Shown here piece after piece: positions 24,196-32,421 of a stretch of 44,817 nt of DNA. The notes under the pieces were generated by a model, which did no database searches, was not told the DNA's origin, and saw nothing but the letters and a program-made list of their open reading frames with translations. Positions within the stretch are counted from its first letter, which is position 1. Each line of letters begins with the position of its first letter. The DNA comes from an uncultured Ilumatobacter sp. (GTDB lineage Bacteria > Actinomycetota > Acidimicrobiia > Acidimicrobiales > Ilumatobacteraceae): positions 1-44,817 of the forward strand of contig CALIOL010000071.1 in the NCBI GenBank assembly GCA_938044705.1, written 5' to 3'. The position numbers and the translations under genes are program-made.

Positions 24196-25152
24196 CACCC
24201 GGTCCGGATCCGCTTCGTCGAGATCGGCGTCGTCGACGTCAGCTTCATCGAGATCGGTGTCGTCGAGATCTGCAGTCGGCTCGTCGGAGTTCTCGTCGGC
24301 TTCGCCCTTCGAAGGCGGCTCCACATCTGGGCGGCTTCGCAACACGAGGTACGCCCCGATCCCGACCGCTATCGCCGCCAACGCCACCCACTGGTTCCAC
24401 CGGAACGGGCCGATCTCGTCGGCTGGGTCGACGCGAAGACCTTCGACCCAGAACCGGCCGACGCCATACATCGCGATGTACAACCCGAAGAGCGATCCGC
24501 CCTGGGGGCGCCACCGCCGATCGATGAAGAGCAACAGACCAACCGTCGCAAAGCTCCAGAGCGATTCGTAGAGAAACGTCGGGTGGAAGGTCGTGCCGAG
24601 CAGGAAAGATTCGCCGGTGGCGGGGTCGTTGACGAGGTGGTCCGCATCGATCTGCAACGCCCAGGGCAAATCGGTCGCGCGCCCGTAGAGCTCCTGGTTG
24701 AAGTAGTTCCCCCAGCGTCCGATCGCCTGCGCCAACGGGACGGCCGGGGCGGCGCACGTGGCCGCGGTCGAAATCGCGATGCCTCGTTCCCTGGCCATGT
24801 AGAAACCAACGGCGGTGCCGAACAGCAGACCACCCGGAATACCCAGTCCGCCTTCCCACAGCTTCGGGATGTCGCCGTAGTTGTTCGCGAATCGATCCCA
24901 GTCCGTGGCGACGTGGTAGAGCCTGGCACCGATCACGCCGGCGATGACCGCCCAGATCGCGATCGAGCTCGCGTCGTCCGACGTTCCGGCGTGACGCTGC
25001 TCCAGTCGCCGACCGAAGAGCCAGACACCTGCAATGACGCCAGCCGCGATCATCAGCCCGTAGATGTTGAGACTCAACGGGCCGATGTCGATCGAGTTGA
25101 ACGACGGGCTCGGAATCGAACCGATGACTGCGCTCCTCATCGTGTCCGCCAT
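24148..25152 (-). CDS. lgt: Prolipoprotein diacylglyceryl transferase
   Basis: This membrane enzyme adds diacylglycerol from phosphatidylglycerol to the lipobox cysteine of prolipoproteins, the first step in lipoprotein maturation. Family signature GRWGNYFNQELYGR is clear, with the usual seven membrane helices over residues ~15-265 and GLDGLYxAMYGxGRFxVExLR-type ending (IAMYGVGRFWVEGLR). The segment matching E. coli His103 reads GGLGIPGGL, so that His is not conserved. Residues ~280-334 form an acidic cytosolic tail with four five-residue repeats. The ATG overlaps the upstream esterase stop by 1 nt (TGATG); a TTG one codon earlier is the alternative. It serves the lipoproteins encoded nearby. 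Confidence 0.95.
   Translation of the reverse strand: MADTMRSAVIGSIPSPSFNSIDIGPLSLNIYGLMIAAGVIAGVWLFGRRLEQRHAGTSDDASSIAIWAVIAGVIGARLYHVATDWDRFANNYGDIPKLWEGGLGIPGGLLFGTAVGFYMARERGIAISTAATCAAPAVPLAQAIGRWGNYFNQELYGRATDLPWALQIDADHLVNDPATGESFLLGTTFHPTFLYESLWSFATVGLLLFIDRRWRPQGGSLFGLYIAMYGVGRFWVEGLRVDPADEIGPFRWNQWVALAAIAVGIGAYLVLRSRPDVEPPSKGEADENSDEPTADLDDTDLDEADVDDADLDEADPDRVSAGLADDELDVEDTR
24215..24274. repeat. Four 15-bp tandem units encoding the Lgt acidic tail
   Basis: Units at 24215, 24230, 24245 and 24260 follow TCGTCGAGATCGGCG with a few changes each. In the lgt frame they encode DLDDT, DLDEA, DVDDA and DLDEA. They lie just beyond the lacI-type stop codon (24195). In-frame expansion or loss would change only the length of the tail. 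Confidence 0.7.
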
Positions 25153-25922
25153 CAACTCGCGACACGCTCGATGAACGCAAGGCTGCGCTCGATGATCAGG
25201 TCCTTGTCGTAGTCCTGAGTTGCGACGTGATAGCTCCGTTCGAGCGTCACGAACTCGACCTCGCCACCGGCGGTGTCACGAAGATGCGCGCTGCTCTCCG
25301 GAGGCACGACGTGGTCCTCGACCGACGAGAAGATCAGGATCGGCACGCTCAGTTCCCCGTACCGACCAGCGATGGGTGCGAGACCTTCGTTCGACAGCGA
25401 CATCAACGCTCGAAGCGGCGTCCCGTCGTAGGCAATCTCGGCCACGTCGGGGTCGGCGATGTCGGATCCGATGCCGGGCATCACTTCGTTGCCCTCGTCG
25501 ATCATCTCCTGCACCATCGCCATGACCTCGTCCGGTTGCGGGGCGGTCGCTGCGTTCACACAGATCAGACCCTTCAACCGGTCGTCGTGCTGCCGCTCGA
25601 GCCCGGTCCACAAGGTCAGCGTGCCGCCCATGCTCAACCCGATCACCACGATGTGATCTGCCCGCTCGGCCAGTCGGTCGTACGCAGCGGCGGCCTCGCC
25701 GGACCAGTCGCTCCAGCTCGTGGTCATCATGTCTTCGACCGTCGTCCCGTGGCCCGGAAGCCGTGGCTGTTCGACGTGAAGACCCGCCGCTGCGAAGGCG
25801 GTGGCCTGCGGGGTCATCGAGGACGGGTTGCCGGTGAAACCGTGGATCACCAGCACTCCAGTCGATCCGTCACCGATGTGGGAAAACGGTTCACATCCGG
25901 GCATCACCGCGATCTCGCTCAT
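25152..25922 (-). CDS. Alpha/beta hydrolase, carboxylesterase/monoacylglycerol lipase type
   Basis: This is a 256-residue cytosolic esterase resembling Est30 and bacterial monoacylglycerol lipases. Motifs are the oxyanion loop VLVIHGFTGNPSSM, the nucleophile elbow GLSMGG, the acid Asp in FSSVEDHVVPP and the His in ERSYHVATQDYD, with the family-typical HVATxDxDxxxI ending. A GTG two codons upstream is an alternative start. It is coupled to lgt by a 1-nt overlap and divergent from the acyl-CoA ligase gene. The link with Lgt suggests lipid turnover, but the substrate is not shown. Confidence 0.9.
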   Translation of the reverse strand: MSEIAVMPGCEPFSHIGDGSTGVLVIHGFTGNPSSMTPQATAFAAAGLHVEQPRLPGHGTTVEDMMTTSWSDWSGEAAAAYDRLAERADHIVVIGLSMGGTLTLWTGLERQHDDRLKGLICVNAATAPQPDEVMAMVQEMIDEGNEVMPGIGSDIADPDVAEIAYDGTPLRALMSLSNEGLAPIAGRYGELSVPILIFSSVEDHVVPPESSAHLRDTAGGEVEFVTLERSYHVATQDYDKDLIIERSLAFIERVAS

Positions 25923-26043
25923 TCCCACTGTCTACTGCGAGAGTCGGCGCCTGACTGCACATCACTGCTGAACAATCAGAGTCGGCCGAAGCCGGCGTCG
26001 CTCCGACATCGCGAAGCGATCACCGGCTCGACAGACTCGGTCG

Positions 26044-27510
26044 GTGCCGCTGATCTCGTTTCCCGCCCGCCTCGAAGCGCTGGCCGCGGCCGACCCGGAT
26101 CGTCCCGCGGTCTCCTGCCTCGGCGACACGCTCACCAGACGTTCGTTGCAGTCGGCTTCGTCGCGGCTGGCGCGCGAGTTGCGCGATCTCGGCGTCGGGC
26201 CGGGCGACTTCGTGACGGTCGCCCTCCCGAACTCCGTCGACTGGTTCGTTGCCTACGTCGCCTGCTGGATGTTGGGTGCGGTGCCGCAACCCACCTCGGC
26301 GAAGTTGCCGCCACGAGAGCTCGCTGCGATCGTCGAACTGGCCGACTCGAAGGTCGTGATCGGCGCGCCCGACGCCGCCATCGGCCTGCTCCCGGCAACC
26401 ACTGCAACCCTGCCGCTCGGTCATCGTTCCGACACGTCGATTTCGGACGACGCGCTTCTCGACGCGGTCTCGCCAGCGTGGAAGGCCCCGACCTCGGGCG
26501 GTTCGACCGGCCGACCGAAACTGATCGTCTCGGGCGACCCCGCCGTGTACGACACGGACGCACCGCTCCCCCTGGGGCTCGAAGCCGACGGAGCGCTCAT
26601 GATGCCCGGCCCGCTCTATCACAACGGACCGGGGGTCTGGGCGTGCCAGGCGCTGCTCGCCGGCAACCACGTCGTCCTGCTGCCTCGTTTCGACGCCGAG
26701 GCCACGCTCGCATCGATCGAAGCGCACCGATGTGACGTTGCCTACATGGTCCCCACCATGATGAAACGGATCTCACGGCTCGACGACGACGTACGGCTCG
26801 GTTTCGACCTGTCCTCGCTTCGCGTCGTCTGGCACCTGGCCGAGCCGTGCCCCGCCTGGCTCAAGCAGGAATGGATCGACTGGCTCGGCGCCGAACGCAT
26901 CTTCGAGCTGTACGCCGGGACCGAGGCGCAAGCGGTCACGATCATCACCGGCACCGAGTGGCTCGCGCACCGCGGTTCGGTCGGGCGAGTGACGTCTGGG
27001 GAGATGAAGATCTGCGACGAGCACGGCAACGAGCTCGCGGTCGGCGAACAGGGCGAGGTGTGGATGCGCTCGACCCGGGAGACACCGACCTACGAGTACG
27101 TCGGTGCCGAAGCGAAGACCCTCGAGGGCGGATGGGAATCACTGGGCGACATCGGATGGTTCGACGCCGACGGCTACCTGTACCTGGGCGACCGGGTCGC
27201 GGACATGATCCTGTCGGGTGGGGCGAACATCTACCCCGCTGAGGTGGAGAACGCGCTCAACGAGCATCCCGACGTGCACTCGTGCGCCGTCATCGGACTC
27301 CCCCACGATGATCGCGGCAACGACGTCCATGCGATCGTCCAGGCCGACGAAGCCCAGGCACCAGAGTCGGAGCTGCTCGCATTCTTGGCAGAGCGACTCG
27401 CGGCCTACAAGCTCCCGCGGAGCCTCGAGTACGTGGATGGTCCCCTTCGTGACGACGCCGGGAAGGTTCGGCGCTCGGCACTGCGAGCCGAGCGCATCGC
27501 AGCGCACTGA
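26044..27510 (+). CDS. AMP-dependent acyl-CoA synthetase/ligase
   Basis: This is an ANL-superfamily enzyme of 488 residues that adenylates a carboxylic acid and transfers it to CoA. It has the phosphate loop TSGGSTGRPK (150-159), the ELYAGTEAQ core motif, the LGDIGWFDADGYLYLGDR hinge region and, in the C-terminal lid, the catalytic Lys in DDAGKVRRSAL. The GTG start (VPLISFPARLEAL) gives a normal N-terminus. The lineage resembles bile-acid/steroid or short aromatic acid CoA ligases of actinobacteria, but the acyl substrate is unknown. It is divergent from the hydrolase, with a 120-nt gap. Confidence 0.9.
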   Translation: MPLISFPARLEALAAADPDRPAVSCLGDTLTRRSLQSASSRLARELRDLGVGPGDFVTVALPNSVDWFVAYVACWMLGAVPQPTSAKLPPRELAAIVELADSKVVIGAPDAAIGLLPATTATLPLGHRSDTSISDDALLDAVSPAWKAPTSGGSTGRPKLIVSGDPAVYDTDAPLPLGLEADGALMMPGPLYHNGPGVWACQALLAGNHVVLLPRFDAEATLASIEAHRCDVAYMVPTMMKRISRLDDDVRLGFDLSSLRVVWHLAEPCPAWLKQEWIDWLGAERIFELYAGTEAQAVTIITGTEWLAHRGSVGRVTSGEMKICDEHGNELAVGEQGEVWMRSTRETPTYEYVGAEAKTLEGGWESLGDIGWFDADGYLYLGDRVADMILSGGANIYPAEVENALNEHPDVHSCAVIGLPHDDRGNDVHAIVQADEAQAPESELLAFLAERLAAYKLPRSLEYVDGPLRDDAGKVRRSALRAERIAAH

Positions 27511-27551
27511 CCACCACGTCGACATCGCAGCAACGATGCAAGACTCGTTCG

Positions 27552-28376
27552 GTGCAACTCAACCCCCGATACGGCAGCGACCCGATTCTGGAGCTCGACG
27601 GCGATCTGTCGCTGATCGCCGAAGCGACGACCCGACAGAACCGCCGGCTCGGCGCGATGCTCTCCACGCTCACCGAAGAACAGTGGTCGCATCCGACTCG
27701 CTGCTCGGAGTGGGACGTGCGCGATGTGATCGTGCACCTGGGCATCACCAACCAGTTCTGGACGATGTCGGTGACGGCAGGTCTCGCAGGCGACCCGACT
27801 CGATTCTTGGCCAACTTCGACCCGGTGGCTTCCCCACTGGAAATGGGCGCCAACAACGTCGACTCCCCGTCCACGGTGCTCGCAAAGTTTCTCGAGGCAA
27901 GTGACGCGTGGTGCGCGCTGCTGGCTGACATCTCGCCAGAAGGGTGGCACCAGACCGGCGAAGCTCCGCCCGGTCACATCTCGATCGGCGCGGTGGTTCA
28001 TCATGCTCTGTGGGATTCGTGGGTGCACGAGCGCGACATCTTGTTGCCGCTCGGCGAAGCGCCAACGGAAGATCCCGACGAGGTACTGATGAGCCTTCGC
28101 TACGGCGTCGCGCTCGGTTCGACCCTCGCCATTTCTCAAGGCACCGGCCAGACCGGCTCGGTCACCTTCGACGTCGCACAGCCCGACGCTGTTTTCTCGC
28201 TGTCGGTCGGAGAGGTCGCCGTCGTCGAAACGGGAGCAGTCGACGGAGCACCCGTGATCGCGGCCGACGCCGTGCCGCTGCTCGAAGGCATCAGCATGCG
28301 AGCGCCGATGCCGATGACGCCCAGCGAGGACATCGCCTGGGTCTTCGGCGGCCTCAAAGCGGCGTTCGATCAGTAG
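27552..28376 (+). CDS. Mycothiol-dependent maleylpyruvate isomerase-family protein
   Basis: This is a 274-residue DinB-like protein of the mycothiol-dependent maleylpyruvate isomerase family. The four-helix bundle carries likely metal ligands His62 (VIVHLG), Asp155 and His159 (LWDSWVHERDILLPLG), where the characterised isomerase has Glu at the middle position. A C-terminal sterol-carrier-like domain (~170-270) follows. Members often carry out thiol-dependent isomerisation or conjugation with mycothiol as cofactor, but many are uncharacterised. It has a GTG start and follows the acyl-CoA ligase by 41 nt, so the two may be co-transcribed. It ends 31 nt from the convergent selenoprotein gene. 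Confidence 0.83.
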   Translation: MQLNPRYGSDPILELDGDLSLIAEATTRQNRRLGAMLSTLTEEQWSHPTRCSEWDVRDVIVHLGITNQFWTMSVTAGLAGDPTRFLANFDPVASPLEMGANNVDSPSTVLAKFLEASDAWCALLADISPEGWHQTGEAPPGHISIGAVVHHALWDSWVHERDILLPLGEAPTEDPDEVLMSLRYGVALGSTLAISQGTGQTGSVTFDVAQPDAVFSLSVGEVAVVETGAVDGAPVIAADAVPLLEGISMRAPMPMTPSEDIAWVFGGLKAAFDQ

Positions 28377-28407
28377 GCGTCGACGCACCTCGTGAACTCC
28401 GCGTAGC

Positions 28408-29295
28408 TCAATGGCTTGCGGCCTGGTGCGCGCGACGCGCCTCGCCCGCCTTGGCGAGTTCGGCGCGATTGTGGTCACCGACCGCCATGAACGCGGCGCG
28501 CCACTCGTCGTTGTCCCACCGCTGCGGCGCCTGGACCGTCGTGCGCGGCGCCAGCGCGGTGGCAGCAACTCGAAGTGCGAGGTCGACGATGTCGCGTTGC
28601 ATCTGGACATCCCCCGGCTTGCCGCACGGGTTCCCCAAGGGAAAGTCGACGAAGAGGAACCGAGGTACGCCTGCTTCTTCGACGATGTCGCGGGCGCTGC
28701 CGACGACGACCGTCGTGATACCCGCTTCTTCCAACCGGCGCGCAACCAGACTCACGGTCTGGTGACAGACGGGTCAAAGTGGAACGAGGAGTGCGATGTC
28801 GACCCCGTCTTCAGCACACCAGGCAGCCACCTGGTCGGCGTCGAGACCGGTCTTGCGTTGGCTGTACTCGGTCGGCACGCCGAAGAAACGTTCGTTCAGC
28901 GACCCGATGACACCGCTGTTGGCAAGCGCGCTCAGCGCACCGAGCGGCAGGAACGACTCGGTGTCATCGGTGTGCGTCTCCTGCTTGTCCCAGGACAAAT
29001 CGTCGGTGAACATCCGGTCCGGCGCCTCGGCGACCGGGTGGTGATACACCTCTTTGCCGGTCGCAGGAGCACCCCATGCGGAGTCGTGATGATGGAGAAA
29101 CGACGTCGTCACGACCGCCACTCGGCTGTCTCCGAGGGGTTGTTCCAGCGGCGCGAACGGCACCTCGTCGAACGCCGCCCAGCGGTAGGGCTGCTCGTAT
29201 CCGTGCGCCTCGTAGTACTCGCGCGACTTGTCGATGTAGCTCACGAAACTGCGCCGTTCGAGTTGTCGATCGGCCTTCTTGGCAGCACCTGTCAT
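28408..29295 (-). CDS. Probable selenoprotein: GrdB-like glycine/sarcosine/betaine reductase family protein, Sec174 at in-frame TGA
   Basis: If the TGA at 28776-28774 is read as selenocysteine, one continuous 295-residue frame results. Homology-like sequence is unbroken across it: ...VDIALLVPL-U-PVCHQTVSLVARR... The residue falls in a U-P-V-C redox motif (Sec174, Cys177), where family relatives generally have Cys-x-x-Cys. The first half holds YYExHGYEQPYRWAAFDEVPFAPL and HHHDSAWG...HPVAEAP; the second holds PRFLFVDFPLGNPCGKPGD, all family-typical. A SECIS-like hairpin lies just downstream. Classical GrdB is part of the glycine/betaine reductase of anaerobes; this shorter relative is not that enzyme and its substrate is unknown. 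A ferredoxin gene ends 15 nt upstream. Translated conventionally it would appear as two ORFs (173 and 115 residues). A real nonsense mutation is possible but fits less well. Confidence 0.85.
28745..28763 (-). promoter_or_regulatory. Candidate bacterial SECIS hairpin
   Basis: On the mRNA strand, ten nt after the UGA, ACCAGAC and GUCUGGU form a perfect 7-bp stem with loop CGUGA. The loop begins 17 nt after UGA and has G at its second position. Both fit the general bacterial SECIS description (hairpin directly downstream, loop about 16-37 nt from UGA, G in the first two loop positions). The right arm uses AGT and GTT codons where this GC-rich genome would favour AGC and GTC/GTG, as if pairing constrained codon choice. 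Binding by SelB is inferred. Confidence 0.7.
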
Positions 29296-29310
29296 CGCGC
29301 AACTGTAGGT

Positions 29311-29628
29311 CTAGTACGGGTCGTCGTCCGACTTCGGAAGCGCCCACCACTCGTCGGGCACCTCGGCTGGCGTCCAGTCGGGATTCGGATGGATGCAGTC
29401 CACGGGGCATGCAGGCAGGCACTTGTCGCAGCCACTACACAGCTCGGGAATGATCACGACATCCGGTCCATGGTTGAAGATGGCACCGAACGTCGGAGGG
29501 CATGCGCGGAGACAGGCATCGCAATTGATGCAGTCGAGCATGTCGATCCACAGCGGCGGGTTCTGCCACTTCTCGTTTCGGACCCGACCTTCGATCCGCT
29601 CGTCGCGCGTGGTCGCCTCGCCGCTCAT
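29311..29628 (-). CDS. Ferredoxin with two [4Fe-4S]-type cysteine motifs
   Basis: This is a 105-residue electron carrier with two clusters of cysteines, CINCDACLRACP (~33-44) and CSGCDKCLPACP followed by VDCIHP (~64-80), each in the CxxCxxCxxxCP arrangement. Extra residues at both ends (~30 N-terminal, ~25 C-terminal, Trp/Asp-rich) distinguish it from minimal bacterial ferredoxins. AGGGTGA precedes the ATG. It lies 15 nt upstream of the selenoprotein gene on the same strand and is probably its electron donor, which is inference from operon structure. The only gap before it is 50 nt after the HD-GYP gene. Confidence 0.94.
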   Translation of the reverse strand: MSGEATTRDERIEGRVRNEKWQNPPLWIDMLDCINCDACLRACPPTFGAIFNHGPDVVIIPELCSGCDKCLPACPVDCIHPNPDWTPAEVPDEWWALPKSDDDPY

Positions 29629-29678
29629 GTCGTCACCCTAAGACGCACCGGTCCATGAAGTCGGACCGATGAGAAACC

Positions 29679-31400
29679 TCAACCGTCGGCTTCGGCGACC
29701 AGCTCGGGATGGCGAGCGTTCATCACGGTCACGAATGCCTCGACGAGCCGCGGATCGAACTGTGCGCCACTGCCTGACGCAACGAAACTGACGGCTTCCT
29801 TCAGGCTCCACTCGCGCTTGTAGATGCGACGCGTGGAGAGCGAGTCGTAGACGTCGGCGATGGCAACGATTCGACCCGACAACGGAATGTCGTCGCCGCT
29901 GAGCGAGTTCGGGTAGCCGGAGCCGTCCCACCACTCGTGGTGCGTCCAAGCGCACTCCGCCGCGAGTTCGAAGAGGTCGGTCGACACACCCGAGAGCAGA
30001 CGACGACCGAGCACCGTGTGCTGCTTGATCTCGTTGAACTCGTCGATGTCCAGCGGACCGGGCTTGAGCAACACCGTGTCCGCGATCGCGACCTTGCCGA
30101 TGTCGTGCAATCGCGCCGCGAGGCGCAGGCGCTCCGCCCAATCGGGAGCTTCGCCGATCGCGTGTGCGATCTCCGCTGCGAGGTCACCGACTCCGTCGGT
30201 GTGCTTGGTCGTGTTCCCGCCGCGGAACTCAGCGAGCGATGCAAGACGCTCGAACGCCTCGAGGTGGTACGCGTCTGCGTCGGCATGGTCGGCGGCGAAG
30301 CTCGCGACCAGCTCGGAAGTCTTCAGACGGGTGATCTCCGCACGGTTGCGAGCGGTTTGGTTGTCGTGCGCCACCTGCAGGGTCCGGAGGCGCAGGTCAG
30401 CGGCGTCGGTGAAGATCTCCCGATGCAGCGCGAAGTGGCGCTCGCGGTGCTCGAGTGCTTCGGTGAACCTGCCTGCCTGCTTGTACGCCGTGGCGAGGTG
30501 GTCGTGGATCTCGAGCTCGGTCTCGCGCATGTCGGTTCGATCGGCGAGGTCGAGGGCGGCGACGAGCGAAGCGATCGCATCGTCGAGTTGGCCACTGCGC
30601 AGCGCCACGCGTCCTTCCGACACCATCACACCGAGTTGTTCGGTCGGGGACAGCGAGCCGCCTTCCGCCGTGCGGTACTCCCAGTCAGCGCGAGCTTCGG
30701 CGAAACAGAGCGCCGCGCTCGCATGATCGGCGAGCCCGACATATGCCTCGGCGAGGTCGGCGAGCAGTCCACCGACGAGGTGCGGAGCGTGCTCCCGGGA
30801 CAGCTCGACCGCCTTGCGACCGAGGCTCACCGCCGGGAGGTACTCCCCGCGTCGTCCCCGAATCCGAGCGAGGTTGCCCATCACCATTGCGTCGAGATCT
30901 TTGCGACTCAAGGGCTCGTTGATCGCCAATGCGCTCTCGTAGGTCGCGATCGCTCGTTCGTAGTCGCCCATCGACTGGTAGATCGCAGCGATCGTGTGGA
31001 GGATCTTTCCTTCGTTGATGTCGTCGCCCGTCGCGCGGTACACCTGGATCGCTCGCAAGCAGGCTTCGAGCGCTGCAGCGAAGTTGCTCGCTTGATAGTG
31101 GACGACGCCGATCAAGTGCAATGACCACGCATGCGTGAGGTTCGGTTCACCCGCTGCGGCGAGATCAACGGCTTCGGTGGCCAGAGCGAACGCATCGTCG
31201 GCGTGATGCAGCTGATGCGCGATCGAGGCGAGTTGGTACAACGCCTCGGCCTCGTTGGAGACGAGGCCTGCGGCACGGGCTTGCACCCGGGCATCGAGCG
31301 CCAACTTGCGAGCAGCCTCCACATCGGTGGAGCGAGCCGCTGCGACCTGGTCGAGGAGCGTCCGAACTCGACTCTCCTCCGCTGTCATCGATTCGTCCAC
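29679..31400 (-). CDS. TPR-repeat HD-GYP protein, probable cyclic-di-GMP phosphodiesterase
   Basis: This is a 573-residue cytosolic protein. Residues ~10-340 are seven or so TPR-like helical pairs (for example YQSMGDYERAIATYESALAI). A short coiled linker (~340-390) leads to an HD-GYP domain with HD at 432-433 (ARLHDIGKVAIAD), H461, HHE at 487-489 and GYP at 495-497 (WDGSGYPNSLSG). These residues are those needed for a metal-dependent phosphodiesterase that breaks c-di-GMP to GMP. TPRs probably bind a partner or sense a signal; there is no receiver or membrane segment. The start is GTG; an ATG four codons later is possible. It is divergent from the M48 peptidase gene. Confidence 0.92.
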   Translation of the reverse strand: MDESMTAEESRVRTLLDQVAAARSTDVEAARKLALDARVQARAAGLVSNEAEALYQLASIAHQLHHADDAFALATEAVDLAAAGEPNLTHAWSLHLIGVVHYQASNFAAALEACLRAIQVYRATGDDINEGKILHTIAAIYQSMGDYERAIATYESALAINEPLSRKDLDAMVMGNLARIRGRRGEYLPAVSLGRKAVELSREHAPHLVGGLLADLAEAYVGLADHASAALCFAEARADWEYRTAEGGSLSPTEQLGVMVSEGRVALRSGQLDDAIASLVAALDLADRTDMRETELEIHDHLATAYKQAGRFTEALEHRERHFALHREIFTDAADLRLRTLQVAHDNQTARNRAEITRLKTSELVASFAADHADADAYHLEAFERLASLAEFRGGNTTKHTDGVGDLAAEIAHAIGEAPDWAERLRLAARLHDIGKVAIADTVLLKPGPLDIDEFNEIKQHTVLGRRLLSGVSTDLFELAAECAWTHHEWWDGSGYPNSLSGDDIPLSGRIVAIADVYDSLSTRRIYKREWSLKEAVSFVASGSGAQFDPRLVEAFVTVMNARHPELVAEADG

Positions 31401-31529
31401 TCGGTCCTACTTCGTGCCCCCTCATCGGGAAAGGCGGTTGGGGGCGTCAACTGTTTATCGGCTTCGGGGGCTTCCGTCTGAAGTCTTGCAGAACCCTTTA
31501 CGATCGGCTTCTTCCTATCCTGGTCACCC

Positions 31530-32393
31530 ATGCCGCAGCGGTCCGCGCTCCTCGCGTTTGTTCCGGTGATCGCGATGGCACCGTTCAGCCTGCTGGCACT
31601 CTTCATCTTGTGGGTTCCCGTGTCGTTCTGGGTCCCGTTCGTGTGGCTGTTGATCGGGTTCGCGGCGACCGGTCCGCTGCTGTTCGTCCGCCGCTTCCAG
31701 GTGCTCGTCCTCACGCCCATCCTCGGCGCTCGGCCACCGACAGTGGGCGAACGATCGGCGATCGAACCGCTGTGGCGCGAGATCGTCGAGGCCGGCAATC
31801 TGCGCCACGACCACTACGTCGTGCGCATTCTCCCGTCGGACGAACTCAACGCCTTCGCGTGCGGCGGCCACCTGGTCGTGGTCACCTCGTTCGCGGTGGA
31901 CGAGTTGACCACCCCCGAGTTGCAGGGAGTTCTGGCTCACGAGCTCAGCCATCACCTCGGGTTGCACACCGTGGCGATCACGATCGGACACTGGCTGTCC
32001 ACGCCGGTCGTGCTGCTGGCGAGAATCGGTGTGTTCTTCGAGAACGTCGCGATCGCTGCCCGTGAGAGCTTCGGCAAGGACTCCCCCACCATCGACGCGA
32101 TCACCAATGCCGCTGCGGTCGTGATCCGCGGAGTGTCATGGATTTTCACGGCTGCGATTCGCGGCGGCGTCGCGCTGGGAAACCTGGTCGGACACGGTTC
32201 GGAGTTCGATGCAGACCGCCGGGCGGTTCGGATGGGCTTCGGGCGCGAGCTGGCGAGCGCGCTCCGCCGAGTGCTCGCAGCCCACAACACACCTCGTCCG
32301 GTCGGGTGGCGGGAGCGGCTCGCGTCATCGCACCCGTCGGCGCGAACGCGCGTCGCCCGAATCGAAGCACTGTTGCGACACCCCGCCAGGTAG
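31530..32393 (+). CDS. M48-family membrane zinc metalloprotease
   Basis: This is a 287-residue HtpX/Ste24-like peptidase. The zinc site is HELSHH (His137, Glu138, His141) with a third ligand in GSEFDADRRAV (Glu225). Two hydrophobic helices at the N-terminus (~8-29 and 31-52) and two further ones in the middle (~150-170 and ~195-215) place it in the membrane with its active site cytosolic. Family members degrade damaged membrane proteins. A TATCCT box ends 9 nt before the ATG, which would fit a leaderless transcript, but no good -35 is seen. Confidence 0.92.
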   Translation: MPQRSALLAFVPVIAMAPFSLLALFILWVPVSFWVPFVWLLIGFAATGPLLFVRRFQVLVLTPILGARPPTVGERSAIEPLWREIVEAGNLRHDHYVVRILPSDELNAFACGGHLVVVTSFAVDELTTPELQGVLAHELSHHLGLHTVAITIGHWLSTPVVLLARIGVFFENVAIAARESFGKDSPTIDAITNAAAVVIRGVSWIFTAAIRGGVALGNLVGHGSEFDADRRAVRMGFGRELASALRRVLAAHNTPRPVGWRERLASSHPSARTRVARIEALLRHPAR

Positions 32394-32421
32394 GCCCTGC
32401 CGAGCGAGGTACTGTCAGGCG

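Noticed and set aside
25936-25990. Repeated AGAGTCGGC in the gap between the esterase and the acyl-CoA ligase genes
   Set aside because: Two short copies of a GC-rich 9-mer in a genome of this composition are weak evidence, with no symmetry or match to a promoter.
28408-28755. A separate 115-residue gene for the second half of the GrdB-like protein
   Set aside because: It lacks an own ribosome-binding site, starts within the SECIS-like hairpin, and continues the upstream protein in the same frame with the CHQT motif just before its supposed start. A single Sec-containing gene explains it better.
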